NCBI RefSeq assembly: GCF_900113745.1
Contig: NZ_FOQL01000003.1
Span: 1-64,000, forward strand
Length of the DNA: 64,000 nucleotides
Source: Pseudomonas guineae
Lineage (GTDB): Bacteria; Pseudomonadota; Gammaproteobacteria; Pseudomonadales; Pseudomonadaceae
Reading direction: 5' to 3'
The translations under genes were made by a program, and so were the position numbers. The notes under the pieces were generated by a model. The model ran no database searches. It saw only the letters and a program-made list of their open reading frames with translations, and was not told the DNA's origin. Of this stretch, positions 44,278 through 52,667 are shown piece after piece; position 1 is the stretch's first letter; every line of letters begins with the position of its first letter.

Positions 44278-44928
44278 TTAAACAGCGTCGGGTTGCACCT
44301 CCGGAGCGGCTTGCGCAAACGCCTGGAGGGTTTCACAGCGCGCCGTCATGGCGAGGATGCGAGGGTACGCATCAAGGTCACAGTTAAAACGGCGCGCATT
44401 ATACAGCTGCGGAACCAGGCAGGCTTCCAAATATCCCGGTTGCTCACCGAGCGAAAAACCACCCTCAAACGGCGCCAAACCAGCTTCGACCGCCGCCAGG
44501 CCGTTGTGCAACCAGTGCTGGTACCAGGCGTCTTTCGCGGCGTCGCTCACACCCAGTTCGCCGGTGAGGTACTGCAACACCCGCAGGTTATTCAGCGGGT
44601 GCAAGTCGCAGGCGATGTGCAGCGCCAATGCCCGCACCTGCGCGCGCCGCAAAGGATCGCGCGGCAGCAGCGGCGTTTCGGGAAATACTTCATCCAGGTA
44701 TTCGAGAATCGCCAGCGACTGGGCAATTTTCACCCCGCCATGGCCTTCATCCGCCAGCAGCGGCAGCAACTCTTGCGGATTCAGCGCCTTGTACGCCGCG
44801 CTGTGCTGCTGGCCGCCATCCTTGACCAGATGCACCGGCACCTGCTCATAGGCGAGGCCTTTGAGGTTCAGGGCAATGCGCACGCGGTAGGCGGCGCTGG
44901 AGCGCCAATAGCCGTAGAGCGTCAACAT
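44278..44928 (-). CDS. maiA: Maleylacetoacetate isomerase
   Basis: Converts maleylacetoacetate to fumarylacetoacetate, the glutathione-dependent cis-trans isomerisation in tyrosine breakdown. The 216-residue zeta-class glutathione S-transferase has the SSAAYRVRIALNLKGL motif (about residues 9-24) carrying the glutathione-activating serines and arginine of the class; the following LNPQELLPLLADEG and cis-Pro region are typical. I chose the ATG at 44928 because the family N-terminus MLTLYGYWRSS starts there, with AAGGA upstream; the open frame reaches 45015. It follows fumarylacetoacetase by 96 bp in the same direction. Confidence 0.92.
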   Translation of the reverse strand: MLTLYGYWRSSAAYRVRIALNLKGLAYEQVPVHLVKDGGQQHSAAYKALNPQELLPLLADEGHGGVKIAQSLAILEYLDEVFPETPLLPRDPLRRAQVRALALHIACDLHPLNNLRVLQYLTGELGVSDAAKDAWYQHWLHNGLAAVEAGLAPFEGGFSLGEQPGYLEACLVPQLYNARRFNCDLDAYPRILAMTARCETLQAFAQAAPEVQPDAV

Positions 44929-45024
44929 GTCGAAGTCCTTACCGAGCGTGGGAGTGGCTTTAGCCACGATTAACCTTAGAGACGTGCGTCGCGGTTGAAG
45001 CCCTTCCCACGGCACCGGCTCATG

Positions 45025-46011
45025 TCAGTGGGTGTTGTACGGTTCTACAAGCTGATCGATCTTGCCGAACAGGCTGTGGCCGGCGGCGTCGAACATCTCG
45101 ATACGCACCCGGTCACCGAACTTGAGGAACGGGGTTTTCGCCTCGCCGCTCTCGATGATTTCCAACATGCGCTTCTCGGCCAGGCAACTGGAGCCCGCGC
45201 TGCGGTCGTAATTGGACACGGTACCGGAACCGATGATGGTGCCCGTGCCCAGCGGGCGGGTCTTGGCCGCGTGGGCCACCAGGGTCGGAAAGTTAAAGGT
45301 CATATCCACGCCGGCATCCGGCTGGCCGAACAACGCGCCGTTGATATGCGACACCAGCGGCCGATGCACCTTGCCATCGCGCCAGGTATCGCCCAGCTCG
45401 TCCGGGGTAATCGCCACCGGCGAGAAGCTCGACGACGGCTTGCTCTGATAGAAGCCGAAGCCCTTAGCCAGCTCACCAGGAATCAGATTGCGCAGCGACA
45501 CATCGTTGACCAGCATCAACAGCTGGATATGCCCGGCAGCCTCGGCAGCGCTGGCGCCCATCGGCACGTCATCGGTGATGACCGCGATCTCGGCTTCCAG
45601 ATCAATGCCCCAGGCCTCGTCGGCCATCTGAATCGGGCTGTGCGGCGGGATAAAGCAGTCGGCGCCGCCCTGATACATCAGCGGGTCATGCCAGAAGCTT
45701 TCCGGAATCTCAGCGCCGCGCGCCTTGCGTACCAACTCCACATGATTGACGTAGGCACTGCCATCGGCCCAGTGATAGGCGCGCGGTAATGGGCTGTGAC
45801 AGGCCGCCTGATCGAACGCGAACGCGCCCTCTTCCAGGCCATCGTTAAGACGCTGATACACCGCTTCCAGCTTGGGCTTGGCCACCGCCCAGTTATCCAG
45901 CGCCGCCTGCAAGGTGGCGGCGACGCCTGGCACTTTGACCGCCCGACGGAGGTCACGGGAGACCACGACCAGCGCGCCATCGCGGCCTTGATTGAGTGAG
46001 GCGAGTTTCAT
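45025..46011 (-). CDS. fahA: Fumarylacetoacetate hydrolase
   Basis: Hydrolyses fumarylacetoacetate to fumarate and acetoacetate, the last step of homogentisate breakdown. The 328-residue FAH-fold protein has the metal- and substrate-binding sequence DLEAEIAVITDDVP (acidic ligands), the SLRNLIPGELAKGFGFYQSKPSSSFSPVAI segment shown by its key residues, and GTGTIIGSGTVSNYDRSAG with the conserved Gly/Thr. It is shorter than the animal FAH (about 419 residues), consistent with the bacterial form. Its ATG overlaps the stop of the homogentisate dioxygenase gene (TGATG), so translation is coupled. Confidence 0.9.
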   Translation of the reverse strand: MKLASLNQGRDGALVVVSRDLRRAVKVPGVAATLQAALDNWAVAKPKLEAVYQRLNDGLEEGAFAFDQAACHSPLPRAYHWADGSAYVNHVELVRKARGAEIPESFWHDPLMYQGGADCFIPPHSPIQMADEAWGIDLEAEIAVITDDVPMGASAAEAAGHIQLLMLVNDVSLRNLIPGELAKGFGFYQSKPSSSFSPVAITPDELGDTWRDGKVHRPLVSHINGALFGQPDAGVDMTFNFPTLVAHAAKTRPLGTGTIIGSGTVSNYDRSAGSSCLAEKRMLEIIESGEAKTPFLKFGDRVRIEMFDAAGHSLFGKIDQLVEPYNTH

Positions 46012-47150
46012 CAGGATTCCTTGCCCGGCGCACGCCAGGAATTTACATAGTCGGGAACATCCACCCCAGCAGCGGCTTCGCCGACTTCCAGGGCGCGGCG
46101 GGTGTCGATCATCACCGCCACTTCATCGATAAAGGTCGCTGGATCGGTCTGGGCCTTTTTCAGCGCCTTGGGGTGCGGGCCGTGAGGGAAGCCACACGGG
46201 TGCAGAGTGACCATGCCCTGCTCAATGTTGTCGCGGCTGAAGAAGTTGCCACGGTGGTAGAACAACACTTCGTCGTAGTCGTCATTGTTGTGATAGAACG
46301 GCACTTTCAACGCGCCAGGGTCGCTTTCCACCGGGCGCGGAGTGAAGGTGCAAATCACAAAACCATTGGCCACGAAGGTGGTGTGTGCCGATGGTGGCAG
46401 GTGGTAGCGATGGCTCATCAGCGGGCGAATATCGCGCCAATTGAGCCGTACCACGGTGTTGTCGCCATGCCAGCCCACCACATCCAGCGGGTTGTAGGGA
46501 TAGGTCACAGTGCTGATCTGGCCGCGCCGCTTGATGCGAATCTGCCAGGTGTTTTCGTCCTGTTGAGCCTTGAAGGCGTCATCGATGCGCGGATGATCGA
46601 GCACCGCCGGGTCGAAGATTGCTTGCGGGCCAACCAGGCCTTTGTCCGGCAGCTGGTAGGCGCCGTCGGTGCTTTCGATCAGCAGCATAAAGGTCGGCTC
46701 ATCGGCCTCGATACGCCAGGCCGTACCGCGAGGAATCAGCAGGTAATCACCGTCGCGATAGGTCAGATGACCGAAATCGCAGTAGAAGTGCCCTGCCCCC
46801 TCATGGATAAACAGCAGGTCATCGCCATCAGCGTTGCGCACCAGATGACGCATGGCCCCAACGGTTTTCCACACGCGCAGCTTCACGTCGCTGTTATGCA
46901 ACGTCAGCGGCGCGGCCAGCGGGCAATCACGCTCACTGGCAATGTCATTGAAGTTGAATGCATGCGGACGCAGCGGCCCTTCCCAGTCGATCCAACCGGT
47001 GGGCGGATGCTTGTGGTGCAGATGCGCCGTGGGGCCGAAGAAGCCTTCGCGGCCCATCTCGCGTTCGTAGGTGCCTTCGGGAAAGTCGCAGTGCGCCTGC
47101 CGGGAGCACTCGCCTTCACGCAGGGGAAAACTGATCCAGTTACGGCTCAT
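46011..47150 (-). CDS. hmgA: Homogentisate 1,2-dioxygenase, short form
   Basis: Cleaves the homogentisate ring to maleylacetoacetate with non-heme Fe(II) and O2. The 379-residue protein has the HGD cupin C-terminal region: HPCGFPHGPHPKA and the RGNFFSRD-type loop carrying the iron ligands, with FYHNNDDYDEVLFYHRGNFF nearby (key residues only). Known pseudomonad HmgA proteins are often near 430 residues, so this is a shorter relative; its position between fah and hpd supports homogentisate as substrate. Direction and tight junction with fah (TGATG) show an operon. The start is supported by hydrophilic MSRNWISFPLREGE. Confidence 0.85.
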   Translation of the reverse strand: MSRNWISFPLREGECSRQAHCDFPEGTYEREMGREGFFGPTAHLHHKHPPTGWIDWEGPLRPHAFNFNDIASERDCPLAAPLTLHNSDVKLRVWKTVGAMRHLVRNADGDDLLFIHEGAGHFYCDFGHLTYRDGDYLLIPRGTAWRIEADEPTFMLLIESTDGAYQLPDKGLVGPQAIFDPAVLDHPRIDDAFKAQQDENTWQIRIKRRGQISTVTYPYNPLDVVGWHGDNTVVRLNWRDIRPLMSHRYHLPPSAHTTFVANGFVICTFTPRPVESDPGALKVPFYHNNDDYDEVLFYHRGNFFSRDNIEQGMVTLHPCGFPHGPHPKALKKAQTDPATFIDEVAVMIDTRRALEVGEAAAGVDVPDYVNSWRAPGKES

Positions 47151-47193
47151 GGCCGGTGTCTCCTCGATACAACGCCACTGTGGGCGAATAAAG

Positions 47194-47367
47194 CAAAACC
47201 GTAGGATGGGTTAGCGGCGCTAAACGCGAAGGTGCGGATACTGCGATGCATCGGCGCCGCGTAACCCACTACTCACCTCATTGGCGCGCAACGGTGGGTT
47301 ACGGCGCGGCGCCATCGCGCTATGCCTGCCGTAACAATAGACGTGCCTACCCCCTCCTACGGTTTGC
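47194..47367. repeat. Inverted-repeat element between hmgA and hpd
   Basis: A 174-bp unit bounded by AAACCGTAGGA (47196-47206) and its perfect complement TCCTACGGTTT (47355-47365). Inside are imperfect palindromic copies of GGGTTA...GGCGC: about 47207-47220, 47259-47278 and 47313-47330. It has no open frame, resembles a small non-autonomous element or REP-like unit, and may insulate hpd from hmgA. Confidence 0.55.
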
Positions 47368-47370
47368 AGA

Positions 47371-48453
47371 TCAATCCGCTTTGATCACACCGCGCTTGAT
47401 CTGGTCTTCCTCGATGGACTCAAACAGCGCCTTGAAATTGCCTTCACCGAAGCCCTGATTACCCTTGCGCTGAATGATCTCGAAGAAGATCGGGCCGATT
47501 ACCGTGTTGGTAAAAATCTGCAGCAGGATGCCGTCATCACCCGGCGCGCCGTCGATCAGAATATTCAGCTCGCGCAGCACATCGGTGGGTTCGTCATGCC
47601 CGGCCACGCGGGTGTCTACTTTGTCGTAATAGGTGCCGGGGGTGACCATAAAATCCACGCCATTGGCGCGCAGTTGGCGCACGGTGGCATAGATATCTTC
47701 GCTGCTCAGGGCGATGTGCTGGATGCCTTCGCCTTGGTATTCGCGAATAAACTCCTCGATCTGCGACTTGTCGTCAGACGATTCGTTGATCGGGATGCGA
47801 ATTTTGCCGCACGGCGCAGTCATGGCGCGCGACAGCAGCCCGGTGAGCTTGCCCTCGATATCGAAGTAGCGCACCTCGCGCAGATTAGCGATGCGCTCGT
47901 AGAAGCCCGACCACACATCCATCTGCCCGCGTTTGACATTGTGGGTCAGGTGATCGAGCTCTTTCAGGCCGACCGAGTTGTCGTTCGGCGTGCGGCCTTC
48001 GATGTACTCGAAATCGACGTCATAGATGCTTTTGTCGCCATAACGATCCACCAGGTACAGCAGCGAACCACCGATGCCTTCGACGCAAGGGATATTCAGC
48101 TCGCCGAAGTTGGCATGGCTGCCGACCAGTGTGGCGCCTTGAGATTCGACATAGGCCGCAGCTTGCGCGGCATTCTGCACGCGGAAGGCCATGGCGCAGG
48201 CGCTGGGGCCGTGTTTCAGACCGAATTCACGCACATGCCCAGTCGGGCTGCCGTTCAGCACGAAATTGATATCGTGCTGCTGGAACAGCCAGACTTCCTT
48301 GGAGCGGTGCTTGGCGGTTTCGGTAAAACCCATGGCAGTGAACAGCTCACGCAACTGTTGAATCCCTTCCGACGTCGGTGCGGTGTATTCCACAAACTCG
48401 AAGCCGTCGGTGCCGATGGGGTTGTGCTGTTCGATCTTGTTCACGGCGTTCAT
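47371..48453 (-). CDS. hpd: 4-hydroxyphenylpyruvate dioxygenase
   Basis: Converts 4-hydroxyphenylpyruvate to homogentisate with Fe(II) and O2. The 360-residue protein is a VOC-fold dioxygenase with the 2-His-1-Glu facial triad in the three conserved regions: LDHLTHNVKRGQ, GIQHIALSSEDIY and FFEIIQRKGNQG. The C-terminal IGPIFFEIIQRKGNQGFGEGNF segment is a family mark, listed here by its key residues. A GAGGAGG ribosome site sits before the ATG. Upstream, at 48650-48667, lies a TyrR-box-like site that closely resembles the one before phhA, so hpd is likely induced by PhhR. Confidence 0.96.
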   Translation of the reverse strand: MNAVNKIEQHNPIGTDGFEFVEYTAPTSEGIQQLRELFTAMGFTETAKHRSKEVWLFQQHDINFVLNGSPTGHVREFGLKHGPSACAMAFRVQNAAQAAAYVESQGATLVGSHANFGELNIPCVEGIGGSLLYLVDRYGDKSIYDVDFEYIEGRTPNDNSVGLKELDHLTHNVKRGQMDVWSGFYERIANLREVRYFDIEGKLTGLLSRAMTAPCGKIRIPINESSDDKSQIEEFIREYQGEGIQHIALSSEDIYATVRQLRANGVDFMVTPGTYYDKVDTRVAGHDEPTDVLRELNILIDGAPGDDGILLQIFTNTVIGPIFFEIIQRKGNQGFGEGNFKALFESIEEDQIKRGVIKAD

Positions 48454-48649
48454 TGCGCCTCCTCGTTGTTGTTTTGATCAACCCTGCGACGCCTGGTCGC
48501 ACGGCACGCATTGACCTCATAACAACCGAGCGCGGCCGCGCTAACAAGCAGGCCCAGAGCACCCTGCAGCAGGATTGGCTAGGCCTTCCGGCAAGTTTTT
48601 AATACACCCAGGAAAACAGCGTGATTGCTGACTGCAACCACCCACACCG

Positions 48650-48667
48650 CGTAACGAAAGATTTACA
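48650..48667. promoter_or_regulatory. PhhR/TyrR box upstream of hpd
   Basis: CGTAACGAAAGATTTACA matches TGTAAA-N6-TTTACA at 10 of 12 defined positions. Its half-sites, CGTAA and TTTACA, are identical to those of the phhA site at 7491-7508. It lies about 200 bp before the hpd start codon. Confidence 0.6.
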
Positions 48668-48753
48668 AAGCGGTCGATTTAACTGCCAGGTGCAGGGCCG
48701 CAGTGCATCTAACCGGGTCAATACCCGCAAGGAAAGGCGCGATCAAAAGGCAT

Positions 48754-48828
48754 CGTAGGGTGGATGACGCTTTATCCATCCACCAATGCGACTTCAAGGT
48801 TGATGAAAAGTGCGTCATCCACCCTACG
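48754..48828. repeat. Palindromic GTAGGGTGGAT repeat
   Basis: A 17-bp perfect inverted repeat (48754-48770 and 48812-48828) with a 41-bp spacer that itself carries a partial GGATG/CATCC-type pairing. A TTTTTC run follows the right arm, so it could terminate plus-strand readthrough. It shares GTAGGRTGG with the element at 47194-47367, suggesting one repeat family. Confidence 0.55.
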
Positions 48829-48847
48829 GTTTTTCCCAGCGCGCCTA

Positions 48848-50629
48848 TCAGTGCTGCAAATGCCCATAGAGTTTGGCGTAGAGCCCACCTTCGGCAATCA
48901 ACTCTTGGTGGCCGCCGTCTTCGGCGATGCTGCCGCCGTCGAATACTAGCACCCGATCGGCCTGCTTCACCGCGCTCAGGCGGTGGGCGATGATCAGCGT
49001 GGTACGGCCGCGCAGGAACTGGTTGAGGGCTTGGTGCAGGGCGTATTCGGTGGCCGCATCCAGGGCTGAGGTGGCCTCATCGAGTATCACTACTTTAGGT
49101 TGAGCCAAGACCATGCGGGCAATTGCCAGGCGCTGGCGCTGGCCGCCAGACAACCGCACGCCGGAGCGCCCAACAATGCTGTCCAGCCCTTGCGGCAAAG
49201 CGCGCATAGTATCGGCCAACTGGGCTATTTGCAGCGCCTGCCAGCAGGCCTCATCCGTACGTTCGCGGCCCATGCACAGGTTGGCGCGTACCGTGTCGTT
49301 GAACAGTGCTGGATGCTGCAGCACCACCGACACATGCTCGCGCACAGCTTCCAGGCCAATCTCTTCCTGGCTGCTGCCACCGAAACAAATAGTCCCTGCC
49401 TGCGGCGTATACAGGCCGAGCAGCAGTTGCACCAGGGTGCTTTTACCGCCGCCGCTGGCGCCGACTATGGCCACCTTCTCGCCTGGAGCAATGCTCAGGT
49501 TGAGTGTGTTCAGCACTGGTTCGGCGTTGCTGTAGGCGAAGGTTAGCCCGTTGATTTCAATACCGACGGTGTCGCGACCTTTGAACGGGTCAACGCGCGC
49601 GGGGTACTGCGGCTCATCCTGGCGCGCCAGCAGCTCATTGATCCGTGTCAGCGCGCCGCCGGCGGCATAGAAGGCGTATTGCAGGCTGAGCAGTTGCTCA
49701 ACCGGACCGATCATGAACCACAAGTAGCTGAACACCGCGAGCATCTGCCCGATCGACAGGTCGGAAAACAGCACGGTGAGCATGGCGGCCGCGCGAAACA
49801 CATCGATACCAAACTGGAACAGCAGGCCGCTGGCGCGATTAGAGGCATCGGTTTTCCACTGTGAGTTCACCGCAAAGTCGCGTACTTCCTTAGCGCGGCC
49901 ACCGAGGCGGCCGAGGAAAAAGCCCTGACGATTACCTGCGCGGATTTCCTGAATCGCCTCAAGGGTTTCGGTCAGCGCCTGGGTGAAGCGCGAGGTGCTA
50001 TCGTTCTCCAGCTTCTTCAGGTGTTTGACCCGCTTACCGAGTAATACCGTGGCGTAGATCACCAAAGGATTGAACAACAGGATCAGCAGCGCCAACTGCC
50101 AGTGCATCCAGATCAAGATCGCTGAGGTGCCGGCCAGGGTCAGCATCGCCACGAGAAAACGGCTAAGGGTTTCGCCGACAAACTTGTCGAGGGTGTCCAG
50201 GTCGGTGACCAGGTGCGTGGTCACCGTGCCGCCGCCGAGGCTTTCATATTCACCAAGGGAAATACGTTTGAGCCGCTCAAGCAAACGGATGCGGATGCGA
50301 TAAACGATGTCCTTGGATAAGCGCGCAAACAGCCGCGCCTGTAACACGTTAAACACCAACGCGCCGCTGCGCAGGAAAAAGGTCAGCACCAGCATCAGGC
50401 CGATATAGCCGGCGGCCGTTTCCCAGTTGCTCGGCAGGAAGTTATCCATCACCTTGAGCGCAGTGTCGCCGTCATTGAGTAGCACTTCGTCGACTAATAA
50501 CGGCAACAGTAATGGGATCGGCACGCTGCACAGGGTCGCCAGCACGGCGACCAGATTGGCCCACACCAGAGCTTTGCGATGCTGCAGGGCCAGCCGACGA
50601 ATTTCCGTCCAACTTAAACGATCAGGCAT
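48848..50629 (-). CDS. ABC exporter, fused permease and ATPase
   Basis: A 593-residue type-1 ABC exporter half-transporter with about six N-terminal membrane helices (residues 15-320) and a C-terminal nucleotide-binding domain: Walker A GASGGGKSTL, ABC signature LSGGQRQRLAIARM and Walker B VVILDEATSALD are complete. The second half of the pore comes from homodimerisation. I chose the ATG at 50629, which overlaps the DsbA-like stop by 8 bp; the open frame reaches 50677 inside that gene. Its substrate is unknown: heme, lipid or peptide exporters share this architecture. The coupling to a DsbA-like and a tRNA-hydroxylase gene is a conserved pseudomonad order as I recall. Confidence 0.9.
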   Translation of the reverse strand: MPDRLSWTEIRRLALQHRKALVWANLVAVLATLCSVPIPLLLPLLVDEVLLNDGDTALKVMDNFLPSNWETAAGYIGLMLVLTFFLRSGALVFNVLQARLFARLSKDIVYRIRIRLLERLKRISLGEYESLGGGTVTTHLVTDLDTLDKFVGETLSRFLVAMLTLAGTSAILIWMHWQLALLILLFNPLVIYATVLLGKRVKHLKKLENDSTSRFTQALTETLEAIQEIRAGNRQGFFLGRLGGRAKEVRDFAVNSQWKTDASNRASGLLFQFGIDVFRAAAMLTVLFSDLSIGQMLAVFSYLWFMIGPVEQLLSLQYAFYAAGGALTRINELLARQDEPQYPARVDPFKGRDTVGIEINGLTFAYSNAEPVLNTLNLSIAPGEKVAIVGASGGGKSTLVQLLLGLYTPQAGTICFGGSSQEEIGLEAVREHVSVVLQHPALFNDTVRANLCMGRERTDEACWQALQIAQLADTMRALPQGLDSIVGRSGVRLSGGQRQRLAIARMVLAQPKVVILDEATSALDAATEYALHQALNQFLRGRTTLIIAHRLSAVKQADRVLVFDGGSIAEDGGHQELIAEGGLYAKLYGHLQH

Positions 50630-51254
50630 GGGCGACCTGCTCCAGCCAGCGCGCCAGCAACGGCTGTAGCACTTCAAGTGGTTGATAGCCGTTGGTCAGC
50701 AGCGCCAGTTGGCCGTTACGCTCAGCCAGCAAGGTCGGAAAGCCGGCAATCCCTAGATCCTGGGCCCAGCTGAAGTCGGCGGCGGTGTCGGCACGGTGCG
50801 CGGCGCTGTCAAAGGCTTCCGCAAACGCGGCACGCGCAATTCCAGCGCGCTCGGCCAGGTCCACCAGCACGCTGGCTCGAGTTACATCCACGCCTTCGGT
50901 GTAGAACGCACGCTGGATCAACTGGGCCAACGGCCAGGCTAATGTCGGAGCTAGATGGCGCGCAGTCACCAAAGCCCGGCACGCCGGCTCGGTGTCGTAA
51001 ACCAAGCCTTCAGGCAAACCGTCATTGAAGTTGAACAACTGGCCAGTGCTGGCATTCACCGCCTGCCAGTAGCCGAGGTAACGCACCCGCGCAGCGGCAT
51101 CAATGGCCACGCTGTCGCGGCGCAAACCACCCACCACCAGCTGCAAGCTAACCCCGGCCATAGCGGCCTGCTCGGCGAGGGACTGCAGCACGGGGGCAAA
51201 ACCCCAGCACCAGGAACACATCGGGTCCATCACATAGAGCAGGCGTGCGTGCAT
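50622..51254 (-). CDS. DsbA-family oxidoreductase
   Basis: A 210-residue thioredoxin-like DsbA-family protein with its active site CSWC at residues 13-16, very close to the N-terminus, and no signal peptide. It is therefore probably cytoplasmic, like FrnE/2-hydroxychromene-isomerase-type members, rather than a periplasmic DsbA. The following helical insertion and the DLGIAGFPTLLAERNG cis-Pro segment (about residue 165) fit the fold. Its start lies 2 bp after the trhO stop, and its own stop overlaps the exporter gene, so three genes form one unit. Confidence 0.85.
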   Translation of the reverse strand: MHARLLYVMDPMCSWCWGFAPVLQSLAEQAAMAGVSLQLVVGGLRRDSVAIDAAARVRYLGYWQAVNASTGQLFNFNDGLPEGLVYDTEPACRALVTARHLAPTLAWPLAQLIQRAFYTEGVDVTRASVLVDLAERAGIARAAFAEAFDSAAHRADTAADFSWAQDLGIAGFPTLLAERNGQLALLTNGYQPLEVLQPLLARWLEQVAHA

Positions 51255-51256
51255 GT

Positions 51257-52195
51257 TTAAGCCTCGCGCGATTTACGGGGGTTATAGCCCAATGGATGAG
51301 GCAGGTTACGCGCCTTGGCCAGTTCAATCTGATTCTGACGCTCGCGGGCGCCGGCCCGGGTTTTCTCCGGCAGTGAGTCCCAGCAATGCGGGCAACTAAC
51401 CCCAGGCGTGTACAGCTCGGACTGACGATCCTCCACGGAAACCGGCGTACGGCAGGCGTGGCACTGGTCGTAGTCGCCTTCCGTCAGATCATGGCGCACG
51501 GTGACGCGGTTATCGAAGACAAAGCAGTCACCCTGCCATTTGGTTTGTTCCTGCGGCACCTCTTCCAGGTACTTGAGGATGCCGCCCTTGAGGTGAAAGA
51601 CTTCGGCATAGCCTTCACCGAGCATGTAGCTTGAGGCTTTTTCACAACGAATGCCGCCGGTACAGAACATCGCGACTTTCTTGTGCTTGGCCGGGTCGAA
51701 GTGCGCCTTGATGTAATCGGGGAACTCGCGGAATGATTTAGTTTTCGGGTCTACCGCACCTTCGAAGGTGCCAATCGACACCTCGTAGTCATTGCGCGTA
51801 TCAATCAGCAGGACTTCGGGATCACTGATCAGTGCGTTCCAATCCCTGGGTTCGACGTAGGTGCCGACCTGCTGATTTGGATCGACGCCGGGCACGCCGA
51901 GGGTGACGATTTCTTTCTTCAGCTTGACCTTGGTGCGGTAGAACGGCTGCTCATCGCAATACGACTCTTTGTGGTCGATATCAGCCAGGCGCGTATCCAA
52001 ACCAAACCAAGCCAGCAGGCCATCGACGCCGGCACGGCTGCCAGACACGGTACCGTTGATGCCCTCTTCGGCAATCAGCAAGGTGCCCTTGATGCCGTTA
52101 TCCAGCATGGCTTGCAGCAGCGGCTCGCGCAGCTCATGGAAGTCAGGAAGAGAGACGAATTTATACAGCGCAGCGACGACGACTTTGTCAGTCAT
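51257..52195 (-). CDS. trhO: tRNA uridine(34) hydroxylase TrhO (rhodanese domain)
   Basis: A 312-residue protein of the YceA/TrhO family, which hydroxylates U34 of tRNAs to form 5-hydroxyuridine. It has an N-terminal region (about 1-100), a rhodanese domain with the catalytic loop [12 protein letters not shown] around residue 181, and a C-terminal cysteine-rich section ([27 protein letters not shown], given here by its four cysteines). The length and ordering match the family. It is the first gene of trhO-DsbA-like-ABC exporter. Upstream, 165 bp separate it from bolA. Confidence 0.92.
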   Translation of the reverse strand: MTDKVVVAALYKFVSLPDFHELREPLLQAMLDNGIKGTLLIAEEGINGTVSGSRAGVDGLLAWFGLDTRLADIDHKESYCDEQPFYRTKVKLKKEIVTLGVPGVDPNQQVGTYVEPRDWNALISDPEVLLIDTRNDYEVSIGTFEGAVDPKTKSFREFPDYIKAHFDPAKHKKVAMFCTGGIRCEKASSYMLGEGYAEVFHLKGGILKYLEEVPQEQTKWQGDCFVFDNRVTVRHDLTEGDYDQCHACRTPVSVEDRQSELYTPGVSCPHCWDSLPEKTRAGARERQNQIELAKARNLPHPLGYNPRKSREA

Positions 52196-52360
52196 GGATA
52201 TGTCCTTCAGTAGTCACCCACGTAAAGGGCGGACTGGGATAAAAAAGTGGCCAACAGCCGCGTTGATAGACTGGCGGCCCACAAACAAAACCGCCGGCGC
52301 TAGGCCGGCGGGGTGTGTAGTTTACTGCTCTCGAGAAGCGCCGTGTAGAGGCGAATTGCC

Positions 52361-52663
52361 TCAGTGGCCGCCCTTGCAGGTCGGCGATGCGGGAGCAGCA
52401 CCCTGCAGCGCCCACTCATCCGGGGTATAGGTGTGCAGCGCTAGTGCATGAATCTGGCCCATCAATTCACCCAGGCTGGCATAAACTTTTTGGTGGCGCT
52501 TGACTGCATTCAGCCCCGCGAACTGCTCGCTGACGATCACTGCCTTGTAATGGGTTTCCAGGCCGCGGCTGTGCATGTGGCTTTCATCCAGCACCTCGAG
52601 GTGTTGCGGTTGCAGGCCGTTCAGGACTTCCTGCAACAGATCTATTTTTGGCATTTCAGGCAT
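52361..52663 (-). CDS. BolA-family protein
   Basis: A 100-residue BolA-like protein. BolA proteins bind monothiol glutaredoxins through an iron-sulfur cluster and influence morphology or iron homeostasis. The conserved KAVIVSEQFAGLNAVKRHQKVYASLGELM pattern, quoted here by key residues (S45, F48, L51, R55, H56, V59, L63), covers the class II/V-x-x-R-H helix. The C-terminal tail has a final CKGGH. It follows DUF2059 by 4 bp and precedes trhO. Confidence 0.88.
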   Translation of the reverse strand: MPEMPKIDLLQEVLNGLQPQHLEVLDESHMHSRGLETHYKAVIVSEQFAGLNAVKRHQKVYASLGELMGQIHALALHTYTPDEWALQGAAPASPTCKGGH

Positions 52664-52667
52664 CCAA

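Larger units (their letters stand above)
48454..48847. other. hpd upstream region
   Basis: 394 bp between the divergent-looking hpd start and the ABC exporter stop; both genes are on the minus strand. It holds the PhhR-box candidate at 48650-48667 and the palindromic repeat at 48754-48828. No open reading frame is supported. Confidence 0.6.

Noticed and set aside
44110..44973. Plus-strand open frame of 287 codons over NSS and maiA genes
   Set aside because: Spans two opposite-strand genes with clear motifs, which a real gene would not do; it is a GC-rich shadow.
45996..47204. Long plus-strand open frame of 402 codons antisense to hmgA
   Set aside because: It lies entirely opposite a clearly identified homogentisate dioxygenase gene in the high-GC third-position frame and shows no family motif or ribosome site.
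47596..48477. Plus-strand open frame of 293 codons antisense to hpd
   Set aside because: Shadow of the well-supported hpd gene; its residues show no recognisable domain.
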